This document shows, one piece after another, positions 7,726-9,688 of a stretch of DNA of 9,688 bases. Position 1 is the first letter of the stretch. Every line of letters begins with the position of its first letter. Position numbers and translations under genes: made by a program. A model generated the notes under the pieces. It worked only from the letters and a program-made list of their open reading frames with translations. It made no database searches and was not told the origin of the DNA. The stretch is from NCBI GenBank assembly GCA_030636765.1, contig DAOVWI010000075.1, positions 1 to 9,688 of the forward strand, given 5' to 3'. This stretch comes from Gemmatimonadales bacterium (GTDB taxonomy: Bacteria > Gemmatimonadota > Gemmatimonadetes > Palauibacterales > Palauibacteraceae).

Positions 7726-7961
7726 GGTTCACCTCGCTTTACTTCGTCGCTCCTGTAGCTGACATGGCATCCGGCTCAGCAGACCCGCGATGCGCGATTC
7801 CGATGTTGGTCAACCTAGCATCGGCCGCGGCAGTTGGCGTGAAACCCCTTCCCGGACGACTTCGTATTGATGCAGAGGGGCGAGACAACCAAGCGGCGGG
7901 CGAGGATGTCTTACCCTACGCAGGCGGACCTGTGGAAGGATAGATGAGGAGGAGGAAGACG
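7726..7961. promoter_or_regulatory. Divergent intergenic region upstream of the peptidase operon and the tonB-like stub
   Basis: The 236 bases lie between the peptidase start (minus) and the small plus-strand frame, and should hold the promoter of the peptidase-leuB-DUF481 operon. No clear sigma-70 pair, operator or riboswitch is visible. A minus-strand TTGACC at about 7808-7813 could be a -35 box but has no good -10 partner. Confidence 0.3.
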
Positions 7962-8105
7962 ATGTGGTCCGGACGCTCTGGCAGAATCGCCAACGATGAG
8001 TTCAAGCGCTCGTATTCGACAAGCTTCGCGGTAGGACTGATCATCGCAGTGGCGCTGCACGCGGCGCTCTTCACCCTGCTTCCTTCAGCTCTTGCTGCCG
8101 GGTGA
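7962..8105 (+). pseudogene. TonB-type N-terminal membrane anchor, truncated (47 codons)
   Basis: A plus-strand frame of 47 codons starts at ATG 7962 with GGAGG (7951-7955) six bases upstream. An in-frame ATG at 7944 could add six residues. The product has a short polar start with RIANDEFKRSY (8-18), one hydrophobic segment (about 22-40) containing a histidine (VALHAALF, His33), then a few residues and a stop. A short cytoplasmic tail with one N-terminal membrane helix bearing a conserved His is how TonB energy transducers begin, and the ANDEFK-type lead-in resembles TonB proteins I recall from high-GC environmental bacteria. The Pro-rich linker and C-terminal TonB fold are absent: the last 35 bases already lie in the 3' end of the opposing transglycosylase gene. 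It is probably a tonB remnant cut at a rearrangement point. It could instead be a complete tiny membrane protein, or a chance frame. Confidence 0.5.
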
Positions 8106-9678
8106 TGAGCTGGTAGGCGATGTAATACTTATAGATGTTGCTCACGTAGTTCACCGTCTCCCGTCCAATCTGCCGTGCCGCGACTACCTCCACGTTCCCG
8201 AACCAGCGGTTCGGATCCAGCCCCGTCTCGGCGGCCGTCCTTCGAAGCCCTGCCACGCGGGCCGGGCCTGCGTTGTAGGCGGCGAAGGCGAGCAGCTGGC
8301 GGTTCAACGGGTCTAGCGCCGGATCATCGAAGTAATCATCCATCAACATGCGCAGGTATCTCACGCCGGCGTGGATGTTGGGCTCCATCGCCTCAATATC
8401 CGGCATGCCCACCCGCGGATCCGCCGCCGTGGACGGGAGAATCTGCATGACGCCGACCGCACCGGCGGGACTTCGCTTGCTCTGGTCAATGCGCGACTCC
8501 TGGTACGCCTGAGCCGCGATCAGCAGGTACGGGAGATCGTACTGATCGCCGTACCTTCGGAAGAACTCCACGGCCGCTTCGAATCTTCTCCGGTCCTCAT
8601 CGACCCCCGGATTCCGAAGGTAGGACGCGTCTTTCAGGTAGCGCCGGAAGAGCATGTTGCCCACGAGCGTGCCCTTACGGTTGGCCCGGACGAACTCGTT
8701 GACCGCCTGCTCCAGCTCGGGACTGCTTCTACGAAACGCCCACGCGATCCGGCCACCGGTGGCCACCACCAGGTCCGTGTGGACGGTGATGCGCTCGAAG
8801 ATCTCTCCCCAGAAATCGGCGAGATGATTGTCCGCGATGGTGATCGGCATGACACCGGCGTTCACCATCTCGAGCAGATCCTCCGTCTCCAGGAGCTCGT
8901 CGGCGGGGACGATCCGGATCGGCGCTCTTCCCTCGCTGGCGAACCGCTCGTTCAGGCGAGACAGGCTCCCGAAGTAGCTGCTGGATTCGCGGACATGCAC
9001 CTCCCGCCCCGCCAGATCGCTCAGCGAGGTCAGCCCCGGCGCACCCGGGCCCGTCACGACGATCTCCCTGACGTCTTCGAGCAGCGGCAGCGAGAAGTCG
9101 ACAGTGCCCTCCCGCTCCGTCGTGATAGTGAGGTTCGCGGCGGCGATGTCGCCCCGACCATTCACAAGCCCGGAGAGCAGCTCGTCCCGGCTCACCGGGA
9201 TCGGAATGATGTGCACTTTGAGGGTCCCGAGGCCGAGCTTCTGGTTCAACTCTCGCTCGAAGATCTGTAGGGCGTCGTGTGTGATGCCGTGCTGCTCGGC
9301 CCCGTCCAGGAAGAAGTTCGTCCGGCTGAACGTGACGAGGACACGGATGTACCGACGCTCCACCATCTCGCCCAGGTCACCGGTCCAGGGCTCGATAAGC
9401 GCTGCCACCACATCGGACGACGGGGTGCCGGCCGCCAACTTCGGGGCCAAAACCGAGTCCTCGGCGCCGTCGGCAACATCGTTGCTCCGCTCCGGCCCGG
9501 CACACGAGCCGGTGGACACAAGAGCGATAACCACCACCGCAATGGCCAGAGCGTTCCTGCCGAGCTGTCTTATGAGGTCATAATGCGGCCGCCTGGTCTC
9601 ACAAGCAGCCGCCGGCCGCCCACGAGCTGGGCAGGTGGCTGAAAGCCTCACCGACCTGCTACAGATAGCCGCGCTCAC
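8071..9678 (-). CDS. mltF: MltF-like membrane-bound lytic transglycosylase
   Basis: The protein (535 residues from GTG 9678) has the MltF layout: an N-terminal membrane segment, a periplasmic solute-binding-type domain (about 108-350, with RVLVTFSRTNFF and GDIAAANLTIT) and a C-terminal SLT domain (about 375-525). The SLT motifs are present: the catalytic Glu394 in AYQESRID, GAVGVMQILPSTA (406-418), AAYNAGPARV (466-475) and VNYVSNIYKYY (509-519). Such enzymes cleave the MurNAc-GlcNAc bond of peptidoglycan, leaving 1,6-anhydro ends; the solute-binding domain usually controls activity through muropeptides. The hydrophobic stretch 43-55 ends at STGSC (Cys59), an atypical lipobox, so lipidation is likely but not certain. 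The start is unsure: no ATG precedes the membrane segment in frame, neither GTG 9678 nor GTG 9651 has a strong ribosome binding site, and the true start could lie beyond the right edge. Its last 35 bases overlap the convergent tonB-like stub. Confidence 0.9.
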   Translation of the reverse strand: MSAAICSRSVRLSATCPARGRPAAACETRRPHYDLIRQLGRNALAIAVVVIALVSTGSCAGPERSNDVADGAEDSVLAPKLAAGTPSSDVVAALIEPWTGDLGEMVERRYIRVLVTFSRTNFFLDGAEQHGITHDALQIFERELNQKLGLGTLKVHIIPIPVSRDELLSGLVNGRGDIAAANLTITTEREGTVDFSLPLLEDVREIVVTGPGAPGLTSLSDLAGREVHVRESSSYFGSLSRLNERFASEGRAPIRIVPADELLETEDLLEMVNAGVMPITIADNHLADFWGEIFERITVHTDLVVATGGRIAWAFRRSSPELEQAVNEFVRANRKGTLVGNMLFRRYLKDASYLRNPGVDEDRRRFEAAVEFFRRYGDQYDLPYLLIAAQAYQESRIDQSKRSPAGAVGVMQILPSTAADPRVGMPDIEAMEPNIHAGVRYLRMLMDDYFDDPALDPLNRQLLAFAAYNAGPARVAGLRRTAAETGLDPNRWFGNVEVVAARQIGRETVNYVSNIYKYYIAYQLITRQQELKEAG

Positions 9679-9688
9679 GACGTGCGTC

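Noticed and set aside
8371..9270. Plus-strand open frame of 299 codons inside the transglycosylase gene
   Set aside because: It is antisense to clear SLT and solute-binding motifs; no recognisable domain.
1..9688. CRISPR array, transposon ends, tRNA or phage-defence genes
   Set aside because: No regularly spaced repeats, terminal inverted repeats with a transposase, cloverleaf patterns or defence-family motifs were seen on either strand.

Overview
The window is high-GC, densely coded bacterial chromosome from a Gram-negative (two-membrane) organism. It encodes two outer-membrane beta-barrel proteins and three probable lipoproteins. The mix of an ACE-like M2 peptidase, an actinobacterial-type isopropylmalate dehydrogenase, a DUF481 barrel, an MltF-like transglycosylase and GTG starts would suit Gemmatimonadota or a similar environmental lineage. 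That placement is an inference from gene content; there is no rRNA or other marker in the window. I see no tRNA, rRNA, CRISPR array, insertion sequence or phage gene.

Left part (1-3369): two genes diverge from a spacer of about 140 bp. On the minus strand is an outer-membrane protein whose C-terminal BamA/TamA-like barrel runs off the left edge. On the plus strand is a lipoprotein metallophosphoesterase of the acid-phosphatase type. From memory, the two sequences resemble the two halves of single long proteins in Bacteroidota, so they probably act together in the envelope. The soluble part of the barrel protein also carries motifs that faintly recall atypical kinases.

Middle (3659-7725): three minus-strand genes lie head to tail with gaps of 38 and 18 bp, as one probable operon. 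In transcription order they are a lipoprotein M2 peptidase (ACE-like), a 3-isopropylmalate dehydrogenase with no other leucine genes beside it, and a DUF481 outer-membrane protein. The products span periplasm, cytoplasm and outer membrane, and no shared pathway is obvious.

Right part (7726-9688): a minus-strand MltF-like lytic transglycosylase (solute-binding domain plus SLT domain) fills the end. Facing it is a 47-codon plus-strand reading frame with a strong ribosome binding site. It looks like only the N-terminal anchor of a TonB-type energy transducer and stops inside the 3' end of the transglycosylase gene. It is either a tonB remnant at an old rearrangement junction or a tiny membrane protein.

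Most of the window is ordinary envelope and metabolic housekeeping. I do not see a clear new multi-gene system. The points most worth checking are the split phosphoesterase/barrel pair with its kinase-like motifs and the tonB stub.
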